Origin: Candidatus Gastranaerophilales bacterium
Lineage (GTDB): Bacteria > Cyanobacteriota > Vampirovibrionia > Gastranaerophilales > Gastranaerophilaceae
Length of the DNA: 64,000 bases
Direction: 5' to 3'
NCBI GenBank assembly: GCA_944323925.1
Contig: CALUUI010000004.1
Location: 1 to 64,000, forward strand
Part shown: piece after piece, positions 17,322 through 28,200 of the stretch
Layout: each line of letters opens with the position of its first letter
Numbering within the stretch: the first letter of the stretch is position 1
Made by a program: the position numbers and the translations under genes
The notes under the pieces: model-generated
The model's input: only the letters and a program-made list of their open reading frames with translations
What the model was told of the DNA's origin: nothing
Databases searched by the model: none

Positions 17322-20300
17322 ATGGCAGGGAATTTATTTATAAAACGACCAAAATTTGCGATAGTAATATCTTTGGTAATTATATTAGCCGGATTGGTAG
17401 CAATACCTACATTGCCTTTAGAAGAATATCCATCAATAACCCCTCCGCAAGTCGTAGTAAATGCGACGTACAGCGGTGCGAGTTCGGACGTAGTAACATC
17501 AACGGTAGCTGCTCCTATTGAGTTGCAACTAAATGGTATAGAAGATATGATTTATATGTCTTCAACCTCATCAAATGGTCAATATCAATTGACATTATAT
17601 TTTGAAATAGGATCAGATCCGGATATGGCATTGGTAAATGTACAAAACCAATTGCAATTAGTAACTCCGAGGTTGCCGGATCAGGTTAAGAATTATGGTT
17701 TAACAGTAAGGAAGTCTACTGGTGGTCCGGGTGTATTAATGATTGCTCTTACCTCACCAAACCATACATATAATTCTTTATACCTAGCAAACTATGCAAC
17801 AATGTATTTGAAGGATGAAATAGCCAGAATACATGGTGTAGGAACAGTAAATGTATATGGCGCAGGTGATTATTCAATGCGAGTCTGGTTAAAACCGGAT
17901 AAAATGGCCAGTTTAGGCGTTTCTGTTGCGGATGTTAATTCGGCTATTCAGGCTCAAAACGTGCAAACTCCTGCAGGTAACATAGGAGTTGAGCCTATTG
18001 ATGTTCCTCAAATGATTAAGTTTACTTTAAGGACAACTGGACGTCTTAAAACGGTAGAAGAATTTGAAAATATAATCATTAGAGCAAATCCTGATGGTTC
18101 TAATATAAAGATTAAGGATATTGCAAGAGTTGAATTGGGCGCTGAAAAATATTCTTCAATGTCTGCTGTTGATGGGAATGATTGTGCAGTAGTTATGATC
18201 AATCAATTACCAGAAGCAAATGCTATTGAGTTGGTTAAAAATATCAAGAAAAAGGTATCAACTCTAAGTAAGAGATTTCCGCCAGACTTAAAATATTCAT
18301 ATCAATATGATCAAACAGAGTTCATAGAAGAATCAATTAATGAAGTAGTGCATGCTATAGTTTTGGCAATCTTATTAGTAAGTATAGTAACATATTTCTT
18401 CTTAGGAACAGCAAGAGCAGCATTTATACCATTCTGTGCGATACCAGTATCATTATTAGGTGTATTTATTTTCCTTGTATTGTTTGGTTTTTCAATCAAT
18501 TTGTTAATATTATTTAGTTTAGTATTGGCAGTAGGTCTTGTAGTAGACGACGCAATCGTTGTGTTGGAAAATACCCAGCGTCATATTCAAGAAGGTAAAG
18601 ATCCAAAGACCGCAACAGAAGTAACGATGGATGAAGTATTTGGTGCGGTAGTTGCAACTTCATTAGTTTTGATGGCCGTATTTGTTCCTGTATCATTTAT
18701 GTCAGGGATTACGGGGCAAATGTTCAGACAGTTTGCTATTTGTATTGCGACATCAATCGGTTTATCAACAATTGTTGCTCTTACTCTTTCACCGGCATTA
18801 TGCTCTATAATTTTAAAATCCGGTGATGAGTTAAAAGAAAATAAATATATAAAGCAATTTAATATTTGGTTTAATGAATTAAGGGAAAAATATCTACTAG
18901 CTGTAAATTATTTTGTATCCTCACCCAAGAAAACAATATTAGTTCTTTTGGGTATAGTATGTTTCATTTTATTTATGGCAAAAATTATTCCTACCGGATT
19001 TTTACCTGATGAAGATAGAGGTGCGTTAATTTCGCAAGTTCAATTACCTGATGGTGCAACATTAACCAGAACAAATGAAGTAGCTAGTGAGCTAGCAAGA
19101 GAATTTAGTAAAATTCCCGGAGTTGAAACATTATTAACTATTGTAGGTTTTAATGGGGATAATACGGCGCTTCTTATTACTGATTTAGAGCCTTGGGGTA
19201 AGAGAAAATCATCAAAGTTGCAGATAAATAGTATTATTTCACAAATTAACCAAATTACTTCAGGGTACACAAAAGCAATCGTATTTACAACGCAACCGGC
19301 AGCAATAGCAGGTATGAGTATGTTTGGCGGATTTGAATATCAACTACTGGATAGAGGCGATAGAACACCAGATGAATTGTATGTAGAAGCTCAGAAGTTA
19401 ATGGGTGCTGTAATGAAGTCACCAAAATTCAAAAGTATATATACCTCTTATACTGCATCAATGCCTCAAAAAATAGTAGAAGTCGATACAGAAAAAGCAA
19501 CTGCTCAACAAGTTGATATTTCAGAAATTTATAATACATTGGCTGCACAATTTGGTTCTACTTATGTAAACGATTTTAATAAGTTTGGTCGTGTGTATCG
19601 TGTATATATGCAGGCAGATTCAGAATACAGAACGGTTCCGTCTGATATTTCTAAAATTTATGTAAAAAATAAAGTTGGGAAAATGGTTCCGATTACTTCT
19701 GTAATCAAGATAAAAGATATAATCGGTCCATATTCATTAACGAGATTTAATTTGTACCAAGCAATAACGTTGAATGGTTCACCAGCCACAAATGTAAGTT
19801 CAGGTCAGGCGATGGCAGAAATGGAAAAGATATCGGATGAAGTATTGCCACAAGATATGGGCTTTGAATGGTCTGGTACATCATTGCAGGAACAAAAATC
19901 TTCCGGTCAGATTGGTCCGATTTTGTCAATGGCATTAATATTTGTATATTTATTCTTGGTCGCACTTTATGAAAGTTGGACTTTGCCAATGGCCGTTATG
20001 CTAATAGCTCCGGTTTCGATATTAGGAGCTTTGTTCTTCCAATATATAGCAGGGTTATCACTGGATATATATGCACAAATCGGTTTGGTTATGCTGATAG
20101 GTTTAGGAACCAAGCAGGCAATATTAATTGTAGAGTTTGCCAAAGATGCAATGGAAAAAGATGGACTTAATTACCATGATGCAGCTATTCAAGCTGCGAG
20201 ATTAAGGTTTAGGGCAGTAATGATGACTTCAATAGCATTTTTGTTAGGCTTATTACCGTTAGTATTTGCTAAAGGTGCAGGTGCTGGTTCAAGACATTCA

Positions 20301-20444
20301 ATTGGTGTATCAGTATTTGGTGGTATGTTGGCAGTTACTGCTTTTGGTAGTATTTTAGTTCCGGCATTCTTTGCTATGATATCAAAAATGAAAGAAAGAT
20401 TTTATGAATATTTAAAAAATAGAAAATCTGGAGGCTTGAAATGA
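17322..20444 (+). CDS. RND multidrug efflux pump, HAE1 family (AcrB type)
   Basis: 1040 residues, full length for AcrB. A proton-driven trimeric exporter in the inner membrane with 12 membrane spans and two large periplasmic loops. It starts [19 protein letters not shown]. The proton-relay aspartates sit in [14 protein letters not shown] (span 4), and the matching lysine is in [16 protein letters not shown] (span 10). The [19 protein letters not shown] element is typical of the family. The substrate cannot be predicted. The TolC gene overlaps its stop by four bases (ATGA). Confidence 0.96.
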   Translation: MAGNLFIKRPKFAIVISLVIILAGLVAIPTLPLEEYPSITPPQVVVNATYSGASSDVVTSTVAAPIELQLNGIEDMIYMSSTSSNGQYQLTLYFEIGSDPDMALVNVQNQLQLVTPRLPDQVKNYGLTVRKSTGGPGVLMIALTSPNHTYNSLYLANYATMYLKDEIARIHGVGTVNVYGAGDYSMRVWLKPDKMASLGVSVADVNSAIQAQNVQTPAGNIGVEPIDVPQMIKFTLRTTGRLKTVEEFENIIIRANPDGSNIKIKDIARVELGAEKYSSMSAVDGNDCAVVMINQLPEANAIELVKNIKKKVSTLSKRFPPDLKYSYQYDQTEFIEESINEVVHAIVLAILLVSIVTYFFLGTARAAFIPFCAIPVSLLGVFIFLVLFGFSINLLILFSLVLAVGLVVDDAIVVLENTQRHIQEGKDPKTATEVTMDEVFGAVVATSLVLMAVFVPVSFMSGITGQMFRQFAICIATSIGLSTIVALTLSPALCSIILKSGDELKENKYIKQFNIWFNELREKYLLAVNYFVSSPKKTILVLLGIVCFILFMAKIIPTGFLPDEDRGALISQVQLPDGATLTRTNEVASELAREFSKIPGVETLLTIVGFNGDNTALLITDLEPWGKRKSSKLQINSIISQINQITSGYTKAIVFTTQPAAIAGMSMFGGFEYQLLDRGDRTPDELYVEAQKLMGAVMKSPKFKSIYTSYTASMPQKIVEVDTEKATAQQVDISEIYNTLAAQFGSTYVNDFNKFGRVYRVYMQADSEYRTVPSDISKIYVKNKVGKMVPITSVIKIKDIIGPYSLTRFNLYQAITLNGSPATNVSSGQAMAEMEKISDEVLPQDMGFEWSGTSLQEQKSSGQIGPILSMALIFVYLFLVALYESWTLPMAVMLIAPVSILGALFFQYIAGLSLDIYAQIGLVMLIGLGTKQAILIVEFAKDAMEKDGLNYHDAAIQAARLRFRAVMMTSIAFLLGLLPLVFAKGAGAGSRHSIGVSVFGGMLAVTAFGSILVPAFFAMISKMKERFYEYLKNRKSGGLK

Positions 20445-21940
20445 GAAAGTTAGTAGTAATATTTCTTTTATCAATATTTTCTCTAACTCAAGGCTTGGCT
20501 TATGCAAATGTTATTCCAATGTTTGAGCTTGGAAATATAATAATAGATGAAGAATATCCTGATAGTACAAAAGTAGAACCTTTAGTAGCACCAAGAGAGA
20601 ATTCAGAAAATTTAAAAATTGAGGGTGGAGTGGAAGAATCTTCGATGCCTGCTGATTATGCAGAGTTTTCCTTAGAAGATTGTTTGCGTATTGCTCTGGG
20701 AAATAATCCAAGAATTCAATCAGCTATGCAAGACATATTAGCATCAGATGCCAAGATTCGTCAGGCTTGGTCTAATTACTTCCCATCATTTAGTTGGCAA
20801 ACAGGTTATACAAGGATTAAGCAACTTCAATTGTCGGATGCAATTGGTAGAAATCTTATATTTAACTACTTTGTGTTAGGACAAATTACAGCGAGTCAGA
20901 TGCTGTATGATTTTGGAGTAACACAAAACCAAGTAACTATTCAGAAAATAGATAATAAAATTTACAAAATGAATTTGTCTGAAGTAATAAATGATGTTGT
21001 TTATCAAGTAAAAGATGCATATTATCAGTTATTATACGCACAAGAAAATAAAAATGTTGCACTTGATATGGTAGATAAATATACTTTATTCTATAATCAA
21101 GCAAAGTCATACTATGAATCAGGTATTAGTCCTAAAGTTGATGTAACGATAGCAGAAGTAAACTTAAGCAGTTCAAAGTTAACATTAATTCAAGCGGAAA
21201 ATGCTGTTGATGTTGCAATTGCAAAATTGAATAATGTAATGGGTATACCTTATTCAGATAAGTACAAATTATCAGATAAATTAGCTTATAATGCAATGGA
21301 TATAACATTAGATCAAGCAGAAAGTATAGCAAAAGAAGCCCGCCCAGAGTATAAAATGGCAGATTTGCGAGTAGAGTCAGCATTGCAAAATGTAAAATTA
21401 ATTAAAAAGTCGTGGGCACCACAATTAGCATTAAAAGGTCAGTTTCAAGTAGGTGGTAGGACTTTTGTTAATAACTATGGTTATAACTTTGGTGGATATC
21501 TGAACTTTCCGACTATAAACGGAATGTTGTTAAAAAACCAAATAAAGGAAGCAAAAGCTCTTTATTCGAGACAAATAGCGGAAGCCTTAAACACTAAGAA
21601 TAATATTTATTTAGATATTCAACAAGCATATTACAGTTTTAATGAAAAGAAAAATCAAATACCTGTTGCAACATTAGGTGTAAAGCAGGCAAAAGAAAAC
21701 TATGAATTATCTTTTGGACGTTATAAAGTAGGTGTAGGCTCACCAACAGAATTAAAGGATGCTCAAGTTGCATATCAAAATGCGTTATTAAGTTATTTTA
21801 ATTCTCTTTATCAATATAATACCGCTGTTGCTTATTTAGAAAAAATTGTTGGTAAAAATTTGAATCCTTCAGAAGTAAAACTAGATAAGGATGCGGTTTG
21901 CCCTGATAATACAAAGAAAAAGAAAAAAAATAGTGATTAG
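20441..21940 (+). CDS. TolC-family outer membrane efflux protein
   Basis: 499 residues. A trimeric outer-membrane channel and alpha-helical periplasmic tunnel for the RND pump. Signal peptide at 1-22 (LAYA/N). After a short acidic linker come the two OEP repeats, beginning [20 protein letters not shown] and [20 protein letters not shown], each with the usual long helices. The tail is Lys-rich (KKKKKN). Translation is coupled to the pump gene by an ATGA overlap. A complete tripartite exporter implies an outer membrane. It ends one base from the convergent repeat-protein gene, with no terminator between. Confidence 0.94.
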   Translation: MRKLVVIFLLSIFSLTQGLAYANVIPMFELGNIIIDEEYPDSTKVEPLVAPRENSENLKIEGGVEESSMPADYAEFSLEDCLRIALGNNPRIQSAMQDILASDAKIRQAWSNYFPSFSWQTGYTRIKQLQLSDAIGRNLIFNYFVLGQITASQMLYDFGVTQNQVTIQKIDNKIYKMNLSEVINDVVYQVKDAYYQLLYAQENKNVALDMVDKYTLFYNQAKSYYESGISPKVDVTIAEVNLSSSKLTLIQAENAVDVAIAKLNNVMGIPYSDKYKLSDKLAYNAMDITLDQAESIAKEARPEYKMADLRVESALQNVKLIKKSWAPQLALKGQFQVGGRTFVNNYGYNFGGYLNFPTINGMLLKNQIKEAKALYSRQIAEALNTKNNIYLDIQQAYYSFNEKKNQIPVATLGVKQAKENYELSFGRYKVGVGSPTELKDAQVAYQNALLSYFNSLYQYNTAVAYLEKIVGKNLNPSEVKLDKDAVCPDNTKKKKKNSD

Positions 21941-21941
21941 A

Positions 21942-23543
21942 TTATAGCTCAAAGTCTTCAACTTCAATAATCTGGTTATAAGCTATGTTGTTTAGCAATT
22001 CTTTATCTATATTTGAGTTTTTTGAAATGTATATCAGGCCTCTTACACATTCAAGTTTCCCTAACTCTGATAGTTTTGAGTCAGCAATGTCTAGATCTCC
22101 ATTTATTATTTTTAAATTTCCTAAAGAATGAATGCCTTGTCCAATAATAACGTCACCTCCAATATATTCTAAATTTCCTAGCTCCAGATTGTTAGAATTA
22201 AAATTAACATTTCTACCAATATATTGAAGTTTACCAAAAGAGGTGATGTATGAATTCAAATAAACAGAACCTCCAATTTTTTCTATATTTAGTAAGTTTG
22301 TAATTGAAGATTTATCAAAATAAGCGTTTCCTTTAATCTCTTTTAGTTTATCAGTTGTCATAACTTCAGAGTTGTTAAAATTAGCATCGCCTAAAACATA
22401 TTCAAGCTCTCCAATAGATGAAACATTAGAATTGCAGAGTTCTAAATCTCCCCAAATAGATTTAATATTCTTCAAAGATGTAGCTTTGGAGTTAGAGAAA
22501 AATGCGTTACCCCTAATAATATTCGTTTGCTCAAGAAGTTTATCCTCATTTATACCAAGGTCTGAAAACGATGTATCTTCACTTGGTTGTTTATATTCTC
22601 GAATACTAAGGTTTCCGTTCTCGTCCCTTTCTGGCTCAAATCCTAAATAAGTGTATATTTTTTCAGTATCATTATCTTTAATAGCTTTGTTAAGTTGAGT
22701 ATAAATTCCTTCAAAGTTTTTATAGCGTTTTTCTGCTTCATCAAAATGAATTTTAGCTTTGCCACAAAGTTTTAAATTGTTTTCATTAATGTATTTTTTT
22801 ACTTCGTGAAAAGTTTTGAAGTCAATTTTTGAGTCATTACGTTCATTTTGTATTTCAAGTACTTCATCCCCAACAAATCTTAGACATAGTTTAGCATCTC
22901 CGTTTTTTACAAAAATATGGAAATCACCGTTTTGTAAATGAGATTCAGCCATATACGCTTTTGTACACCAAGTTTTGTTAGATAATAATTTTAATAAAGT
23001 TACATTGTTAAAAAATTGGTTTGGAGAATTAGTTTTTGAAGGTATAACGATCCATCCGTTTGTAATATTTTTTCCAAGAAGATGTGAACGTAAAAATGTT
23101 TTGTAAATAGAGCTAAAGTTGAATTGATATTCTTTGTTCTGGTCAAGTTCAATTTTTATAGCATCTAAAGTTTTGTCAAAAGACTCTTTACAAAAAATAG
23201 GAGGTAAGTTATCGTTATTATTTTTTATATTTTTTAACAAGCTCAATATAGCTATAAGAGCAGTCGAAGCCGAACCTAAATTTAAAAGAAAAGTTTTCCA
23301 TTCTTCAGTTATCATTGTTCTTTGAAAAATTGTTTCATCATTTTTGCCCTTTAAATCTTTAGAGCAAATTTCATTGAATTTTTTTATCGCCCATTCTTTA
23401 AAATCATTTATGTTATTAAATTTTTCGACCGGCGCTTTGAATTTTCTAACACAAGCATAATCAATATTCTTAAATTGATTAGGCTTCATAGCAGAAAATG
23501 AAAGATTATAATTAGTATGATTACAAGAATTAATACTGTTCAT
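21942..23543 (-). CDS. large unknown protein with eight 20-residue repeats
   Basis: 533 residues from ATG 23541-23543; a TTG at 23561 would add six. Three parts are visible. (1) An N-terminal stretch with a Phe/Ser/Asn motif (YNLSFSAMK) and a possible membrane helix near residues 90-108. (2) A middle part with TWCTKAYMAE, GDFHIFVKNG and VLEIQNERN, a Trp-Cys-Thr ... Gly-Asp-Phe ... Glu-Ile ... Asn pattern I associate loosely with PcfJ-like phage and plasmid proteins. (3) Residues about 343-507, eight tandem units of about 20 residues (consensus IxGdxxfxxSxIxxLgxLey), as in a right-handed solenoid. No SD is visible. A perfect 12-base palindrome abuts the ATG. I cannot assign a function. Confidence 0.8.
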   Translation of the reverse strand: MNSINSCNHTNYNLSFSAMKPNQFKNIDYACVRKFKAPVEKFNNINDFKEWAIKKFNEICSKDLKGKNDETIFQRTMITEEWKTFLLNLGSASTALIAILSLLKNIKNNNDNLPPIFCKESFDKTLDAIKIELDQNKEYQFNFSSIYKTFLRSHLLGKNITNGWIVIPSKTNSPNQFFNNVTLLKLLSNKTWCTKAYMAESHLQNGDFHIFVKNGDAKLCLRFVGDEVLEIQNERNDSKIDFKTFHEVKKYINENNLKLCGKAKIHFDEAEKRYKNFEGIYTQLNKAIKDNDTEKIYTYLGFEPERDENGNLSIREYKQPSEDTSFSDLGINEDKLLEQTNIIRGNAFFSNSKATSLKNIKSIWGDLELCNSNVSSIGELEYVLGDANFNNSEVMTTDKLKEIKGNAYFDKSSITNLLNIEKIGGSVYLNSYITSFGKLQYIGRNVNFNSNNLELGNLEYIGGDVIIGQGIHSLGNLKIINGDLDIADSKLSELGKLECVRGLIYISKNSNIDKELLNNIAYNQIIEVEDFEL

Positions 23544-23555
23544 ACTTATATAAGT
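23544..23555. repeat. perfect 12-base palindrome before the repeat-protein start codon
   Basis: ACTTATATAAGT is fully self-complementary and ends at the base before the ATG of the minus-strand gene. It could be an operator or overlap a -10 box (TATATA). In AT-rich DNA such a palindrome can also be chance. Confidence 0.35.
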
Positions 23556-23590
23556 TTGCACAAAAAAATTTTTGCATGAAAATAAAAAAA

Positions 23591-24355
23591 TTATGCAGAC
23601 AAAGTTTCAATCGATTTTAAAGACTTGAATTTTTTAGTGGAATGAGCAAGAATATGTCTGCTAAGCAAATTAAAACAAACATCAAGTATTTTTATTGTTG
23701 CTTTTTTGTCATATTCACTTTCATAGTCGAAATCAAACTGAAGCATAGCTTGTAGGAAATCTCTGAGTTTATAATTTAATTTAAGATTGACATTTAATTC
23801 CTCATGACAATCTTTACAAATAACTCCACCCATAGGCAAAGAAAGGAACATATCTTCATTTAATATTTGGTTTCCACAGCAAAGACAAGAATCTAATTCA
23901 AGCGAAAAGCCTTCAATCAGCATCATTTTAAGTTGAAATTTGATAACAGCAATAAGGATGTCCTCCTTTTTTGTAGCTAAATCGATACGGTTAAGAGCTT
24001 TATATAAAAGATCGTAAATCTCTTTGCTAGAAGGATCATCTTCTACCCCGAAGTTAGTAACCATTTCTGTAATATACGAGGAGTAAACAAGTTTATCTAT
24101 ATCTTTTCGAATGTTTTTAAAAGTATTAAGCGATTGAGCTTGGCAAATTCTGTCAAAAGTTTTACCTTTGATAAGTGTCAAATTATTAGCAACCATCAAA
24201 TCCATTCTTGCCCCAAGTTTGCTGGTTGTTTTTTTTAATCCTTTAGCAACACCTTTTAAAATTCCTTTGTCTTTTGAGTAAAGAACAATAATTTTATCAG
24301 CGTCACTAAGATTATAAGATTTAAGATTTATAGCGTCAGTGACATAATTATTCAT
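23591..24355 (-). CDS. recO: DNA repair protein RecO
   Basis: 254 residues. It binds single-stranded DNA and helps load RecA with RecR/RecF. The N-terminal OB-fold covers about 1-80 (TDAINLKSYNLSDADKIIVLYSKDKG, split by family positions; GVAKGLKKTTSKLGARMD). The C-terminal helical part carries a four-cysteine zinc site: CLCCGNQ and CKDC, with LPMGGVICKDC between. Length matches B. subtilis RecO. Its ATG overlaps the last eight bases of pilT, so the two are cotranslated. Confidence 0.93.
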   Translation of the reverse strand: MNNYVTDAINLKSYNLSDADKIIVLYSKDKGILKGVAKGLKKTTSKLGARMDLMVANNLTLIKGKTFDRICQAQSLNTFKNIRKDIDKLVYSSYITEMVTNFGVEDDPSSKEIYDLLYKALNRIDLATKKEDILIAVIKFQLKMMLIEGFSLELDSCLCCGNQILNEDMFLSLPMGGVICKDCHEELNVNLKLNYKLRDFLQAMLQFDFDYESEYDKKATIKILDVCFNLLSRHILAHSTKKFKSLKSIETLSA

Positions 24356-25448
24356 AATAATTCACAGTCCCGGTAAAAGCACCTTTAATCATTTTATTAA
24401 GTTCATTTTCATCTTCAGAGACCGCAAGAGCTTCTTTTTCAGTTAATTTTCCTTGCTTAACAAGAGTCGTAAGAGATGTGTTAAGAGTCATCATTTCGTC
24501 GTAAGAACCATCTTTAAGACAATTATATATTTCATCATAATTATCTTTGATAATATAATCTTGAACCGTTGGAGTAACAACCATAATTTCGCAGGCCGGA
24601 ATTCTTTTCTTAAGCGCAGAAGAATAAACGAGTTTTTGCGCGATTGTTCCTCTTAAGGTATCAGCAACTTGTTTTCTAATAATATCCCTTGAAGATTGCT
24701 CAAACATATCAACAATTCTATTTATAGTTTGTATAGAATTGTTAGTGTGAAGAGTTGCAAAAACCAAATGTCCAGTTTCAGCAGCCTTAAGAGCAGCCAG
24801 CATAGTTTCTTCATCTCGAATTTCTCCTAATAGAATAATATCAGGGTCTTGTCTAAGCACATACTTAAGTCCTGACATAAAATCAGGCGTATCAAATCCA
24901 ATTTGTCTTTGAGAAACAATACTTTTCTTATTAGCAAAAACAAATTCTATAGGGTCTTCTAAAGTAACAATATGTTTTTGATACTCAGAATTAATGATGT
25001 CTATAAGAGCAGCAAGAGTAGAAGATTTTCCGCACCCGGTAGGTCCTGTAACGAGTACAATCCCGTTGTTAAGTTTTGAAAATTGTTTTACAGCTTGTGG
25101 AAGTTCAAGTTCTTCAATAGTAGGAATAGCATAAGGAATATTTCTTATAACAAGAGCCGGTTTAGCGAGTTGTTGGCTAAAGTTAACCCTAAATCTGGAG
25201 CATCCTTTTATTTCAAATAAGAAGTCCATGTCACAAGCATTGTAAATAGAATCTCTAAGTACGTCAGGGACAATAACAGCAACAGCATCTTTAAGTTCGG
25301 AATCAGTAAGAGTAGGAGCATTAACGCGCCAAATAATCCCATCTTTTCTTATATAAGGTGAATGCCCAACTCTTAGATGTTCGTCAGAAGCCCCCATAGC
25401 AACGGCTTTTTTTAGAAAGCTAATAATATTAAATTTTTCTTCTTCCAT
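24348..25448 (-). CDS. pilT: PilT-type ATPase (type IV pilus retraction family)
   Basis: 366 residues from the ATG at 25446-25448. A 24-codon upstream extension is hydrophobic and unlike the family, so I reject it. A hexameric ATPase. Motifs in order: Walker A GPTGCGKSSTLAAL, Asp box with LEDPIEF, Walker B LLGEIRDEETMLAAL and the His box ETGHLVFATLHTN. The PilT hallmark AIRNLI is replaced by a variable C-terminal region. No pilus structural genes lie in the window, so its partner system cannot be named. SD candidates are GGGAG and AGAGG. It is cotranscribed with recO. Confidence 0.9.
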   Translation of the reverse strand: MEEEKFNIISFLKKAVAMGASDEHLRVGHSPYIRKDGIIWRVNAPTLTDSELKDAVAVIVPDVLRDSIYNACDMDFLFEIKGCSRFRVNFSQQLAKPALVIRNIPYAIPTIEELELPQAVKQFSKLNNGIVLVTGPTGCGKSSTLAALIDIINSEYQKHIVTLEDPIEFVFANKKSIVSQRQIGFDTPDFMSGLKYVLRQDPDIILLGEIRDEETMLAALKAAETGHLVFATLHTNNSIQTINRIVDMFEQSSRDIIRKQVADTLRGTIAQKLVYSSALKKRIPACEIMVVTPTVQDYIIKDNYDEIYNCLKDGSYDEMMTLNTSLTTLVKQGKLTEKEALAVSEDENELNKMIKGAFTGTVNYYE

Positions 25449-25581
25449 CCTCTTAAATCTCCCTGATGAAATTATAACAAATATAAAAACACGTGTCCAT
25501 AAAGTAAAAAAGCAAAGCATGAAATAGAATATTAATAATTATTGGTAAATAAGTTTAGGTTAAAGAAAGAATTTTCAACCA

Positions 25582-25609
25582 TTGACAATATAACTTGAAA
25601 GGGTATCAT
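25582..25609 (+). promoter_or_regulatory. promoter of tuf
   Basis: TTGACA (25582-25587), 16-base spacer, TATCAT (25604-25609). The leader would be about 55 bases and ends with SD AAAGGAG before the ATG at 25673. Confidence 0.8.
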
Positions 25610-25672
25610 ATTAATATAACTTAATGTAAGTAAGTTAACGTAGTATAATGAAGAGTAAAGGAGATTAATCTC

Positions 25673-26881
25673 ATGGCACGTGAAAAGTATGAACGCACCA
25701 AACCGCACGTTAACGTTGGTACAATAGGCCACGTTGACCACGGTAAAACAACATTAACTGCAGCAATCACAGGTTGTATGGCTGCAGCAGGTAAAGCGCA
25801 AGCAAAGAAATTCGATGAAATCGACGCAGCTCCTGAAGAAAAAGCAAGAGGTATAACCATCTCTACAGCACACGTAGAATATGAAACAGATACAAGACAC
25901 TATGCACACGTTGACTGCCCGGGCCACGCTGACTATGTAAAGAACATGATTACCGGTGCAGCACAAATGGATGGTGCTATTCTTGTAGTAGCAGCAACAG
26001 ATGGTGCAATGCCTCAAACTCGTGAACACATCCTACTTGCAAGACAAGTTGGTGTTCCTAACTTAGTTGTATTCCTTAACAAATGTGATATGGTAGATGA
26101 TCCGGAATTGTTAGACTTAGTTGAAATGGAAGTAAGAGAACTTCTTTCTTCTTACGAATTCGACGGTGATAATATCCCATTCATCCACGGTTCAGCATTG
26201 AAGGCTTTAGAAGCAGTTCAAGCTAACCCATCAATACAACGCGGTCAAGATCAATGGGTTGACAAGATTTGGGAATTGATGGATGCTATCGATTCTTACT
26301 TCCCAACTCCTGTTCGTGACCTTGACAAACCATTCTTAATGCCTGTTGAAGACGTATTCTCTATCACTGGTCGTGGTACAGTTGCTACAGGTAGAGTAGA
26401 ACGTGGTATTGTTAAAGTTGGTGATGAAGTTGAATTAGTTGGTTTAGGCGAAACTAAGAAGACAACTGTTACTGGTGTTGAAATGTTTAGAAAATCTCTT
26501 GACCAAGGTCAAGCTGGTGATAACATCGGTGCATTGCTTCGTGGTATTGATAAGACTGAAATTCAACGTGGTCAAGTTCTTGCTAAACCAGGTTCAATTC
26601 ACCCACACACTAAGTTCACTGCTAACGTTTACGTTTTAACTAAAGAAGAAGGCGGACGTCACACTCCATTCTTCCCAGGTTACAGACCTCAGTTCTATAT
26701 CAGAACTACTGACGTTACTGGTTCTATCAAATTCGATGGCGAAATGGTTATGCCTGGTGACAACGTTGTTATGGAAGTTGAACTTATCGCTCCAGTTGCT
26801 ATTGAAGAAGGTATGAGATTCGCTATTCGTGAAGGCGGACGTACTGTTGGCGCTGGTGTTGTTGACAAAATTCTTGCTTAA
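25673..26881 (+). CDS. tuf: translation elongation factor Tu
   Basis: 402 residues. Delivers aminoacyl-tRNA to the ribosome. G1 [16 protein letters not shown]2 ARGITIST, G3 [26 protein letters not shown], listed here by position of the family boxes, and G4 NKCDMVDD are all intact; domains II and III follow. It is a single-gene unit with its own near-consensus promoter and terminator, 12.5 kb from fusA. Codon use is strongly biased, as expected for the most abundant protein. Confidence 0.98.
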   Translation: MAREKYERTKPHVNVGTIGHVDHGKTTLTAAITGCMAAAGKAQAKKFDEIDAAPEEKARGITISTAHVEYETDTRHYAHVDCPGHADYVKNMITGAAQMDGAILVVAATDGAMPQTREHILLARQVGVPNLVVFLNKCDMVDDPELLDLVEMEVRELLSSYEFDGDNIPFIHGSALKALEAVQANPSIQRGQDQWVDKIWELMDAIDSYFPTPVRDLDKPFLMPVEDVFSITGRGTVATGRVERGIVKVGDEVELVGLGETKKTTVTGVEMFRKSLDQGQAGDNIGALLRGIDKTEIQRGQVLAKPGSIHPHTKFTANVYVLTKEEGGRHTPFFPGYRPQFYIRTTDVTGSIKFDGEMVMPGDNVVMEVELIAPVAIEEGMRFAIREGGRTVGAGVVDKILA

Positions 26882-26901
26882 TTTTGTTTAACTTACATTT
26901 C

Positions 26902-26935
26902 AAAGAGCAAACAATAAAATTGTTTGCTCTTTTTT
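26902..26935 (+). terminator. rho-independent terminator of tuf
   Basis: AAAGAGCAAACAA / TTGTTTGCTCTTT hairpin with a TAAAA loop, followed by TTT. It lies 20 bases after the tuf stop. Confidence 0.95.
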
Positions 26936-27033
26936 CATGTGTATATTAATTTATGTAACAAATATATACTTTTTATATAATATTTTGTCAATTTTCTTTA
27001 CATTTCTGCCTTATAATATATAAGAGGACTATT

Positions 27034-27552
27034 ATGAGCAATATTAACTTTAATTTTAATAGTGGTAAAGAAGATTTTACTTCATTAAAAGAAGCTATAT
27101 TTAAGCGTGCAAGAGAGAAGGCAGAGGCCTTGAACAATGAAGTAAAAGAAAGTTATACGTCAGATGTAAAAGCTGATATAATGGAAAGTGCTCGTATAAG
27201 TGTAAGAAACAATCCTTTTATAAATTTAACTGAAGATGAAGAAAAAATAGAAGAAGCGGTAAAAAGTGATATAAAAGAGCAATCAGCAAGACCGACGATT
27301 TTGCATTCTAAAGATATTGATTATAGTAAGCGAGGTAAAAATAGACGTTTTCCTTCAAGAATCAATAATGAGTTATATACAGCAGCGGTAAGAGAGGGCG
27401 CAATGCGTGAGGCAAGCGCAACTATCAGGCAAAATCAAAATGTAATGAATAGTTTGAAATTTTTGAATACGCAGGCTGCGATAGCTTTAAATAAAAGATT
27501 TATTAATACAGAAATTGAGCAACCGCCGAAAGAAATAACTTTTGGGATTTAG
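27034..27552 (+). CDS. unknown soluble, helical, charged protein
   Basis: 172 residues, not recognised. No signal peptide or membrane span. It is rich in Lys, Glu, Arg and Asn and predicted helical (about 15-70 and 115-150). The N-terminus reads NINFNFNSGKED, an Asn/Phe/Ser motif shared with unknown proteins at 55763 and 21942 and with the L,D-transpeptidase. SD AGAGGA precedes the ATG, and TATAAT sits about 15 bases further up. It ends one base from a convergent gene. Confidence 0.75.
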   Translation: MSNINFNFNSGKEDFTSLKEAIFKRAREKAEALNNEVKESYTSDVKADIMESARISVRNNPFINLTEDEEKIEEAVKSDIKEQSARPTILHSKDIDYSKRGKNRRFPSRINNELYTAAVREGAMREASATIRQNQNVMNSLKFLNTQAAIALNKRFINTEIEQPPKEITFGI

Positions 27553-27553
27553 C

Positions 27554-28135
27554 TTATTCTTCTATAGGTAAATGTGTCATGTGGATAGGCGCAACAAGAA
27601 CAATAAGTAACTCTGCACCTGAGGCAATGGTAATATGTTCGCCCATTTTTCTTGTTGGTCCCGGGCGATATTGAATAACGCCCATAAAATGTCTTGCAAT
27701 TCCTCTTTGGTAGTGTGGAACTTTAATATACGTTTCAGGTTCTGTCATACCTCCGCCAAAAAGGTTATCGTTTGAGGTATATAAATAACCTTTTATTGGA
27801 AGTTTATATCCATCTGGGAGTTCCATTTTATTAACAAATATTTTCATTGAAGCGTGTGTGCCAATAATAGGCTCATTCTTTTTTTCAATATAACCGCTAA
27901 ATTTTGTACCTTTAGGAAGAATTTTATGTTCGTATAAATAAATATCATTTGTTGATATAAAGTTTAGGCTGTCAGTTTCATCGTTGTACGCTGTTGAAAA
28001 TTCTTGTAAATTTATTACAGGTATAAAACTACCTGTTGGAATATCAAATTCGTTATAATCTTTTATTTCCGGCTCAGCTAGAGTCGGAAGTATAGATAGT
28101 AATAAAATTATACAAATTGTTAAGACTTTTTTCAT
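27554..28135 (-). CDS. exported unknown protein, loosely VirB10/TrbI-like
   Basis: 193 residues. Signal peptide at 1-20 (LPTLA/EP). The mature part follows a pattern like the beta-barrel domain of VirB10/TrbI: IPTGSFIPVI, then DIYLYEHKILPKGTKFSGYIE, then MELPDGYKLPIKG. It is about half the size of that domain and lacks the transmembrane N-terminal part, so this may be only a shared barrel-like sequence style. The C-terminal stretch ITIASGAELLIVLVAP is hydrophobic. No secretion genes lie nearby. No SD is visible. A TAAAAT lies six bases before the ATG, so the message may be leaderless or nearly so. Confidence 0.7.
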   Translation of the reverse strand: MKKVLTICIILLLSILPTLAEPEIKDYNEFDIPTGSFIPVINLQEFSTAYNDETDSLNFISTNDIYLYEHKILPKGTKFSGYIEKKNEPIIGTHASMKIFVNKMELPDGYKLPIKGYLYTSNDNLFGGGMTEPETYIKVPHYQRGIARHFMGVIQYRPGPTRKMGEHITIASGAELLIVLVAPIHMTHLPIEE

Positions 28136-28200
28136 ATTTATATTTTATATTATAATAATCAAGAATAGAAGAGCAAATTGTTTTAAAATTAGAATGTTAC

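Noticed and set aside
25449-25520. 24-residue hydrophobic N-terminal extension of PilT
   Set aside because: PilT proteins begin near the conserved LL..A...gaSD segment; the extension covers the SD region of the internal ATG.
25621-26029. Minus-strand frames over the start of tuf
   Set aside because: Antisense shadows of strongly biased tuf codons; no SD, and no family resemblance.
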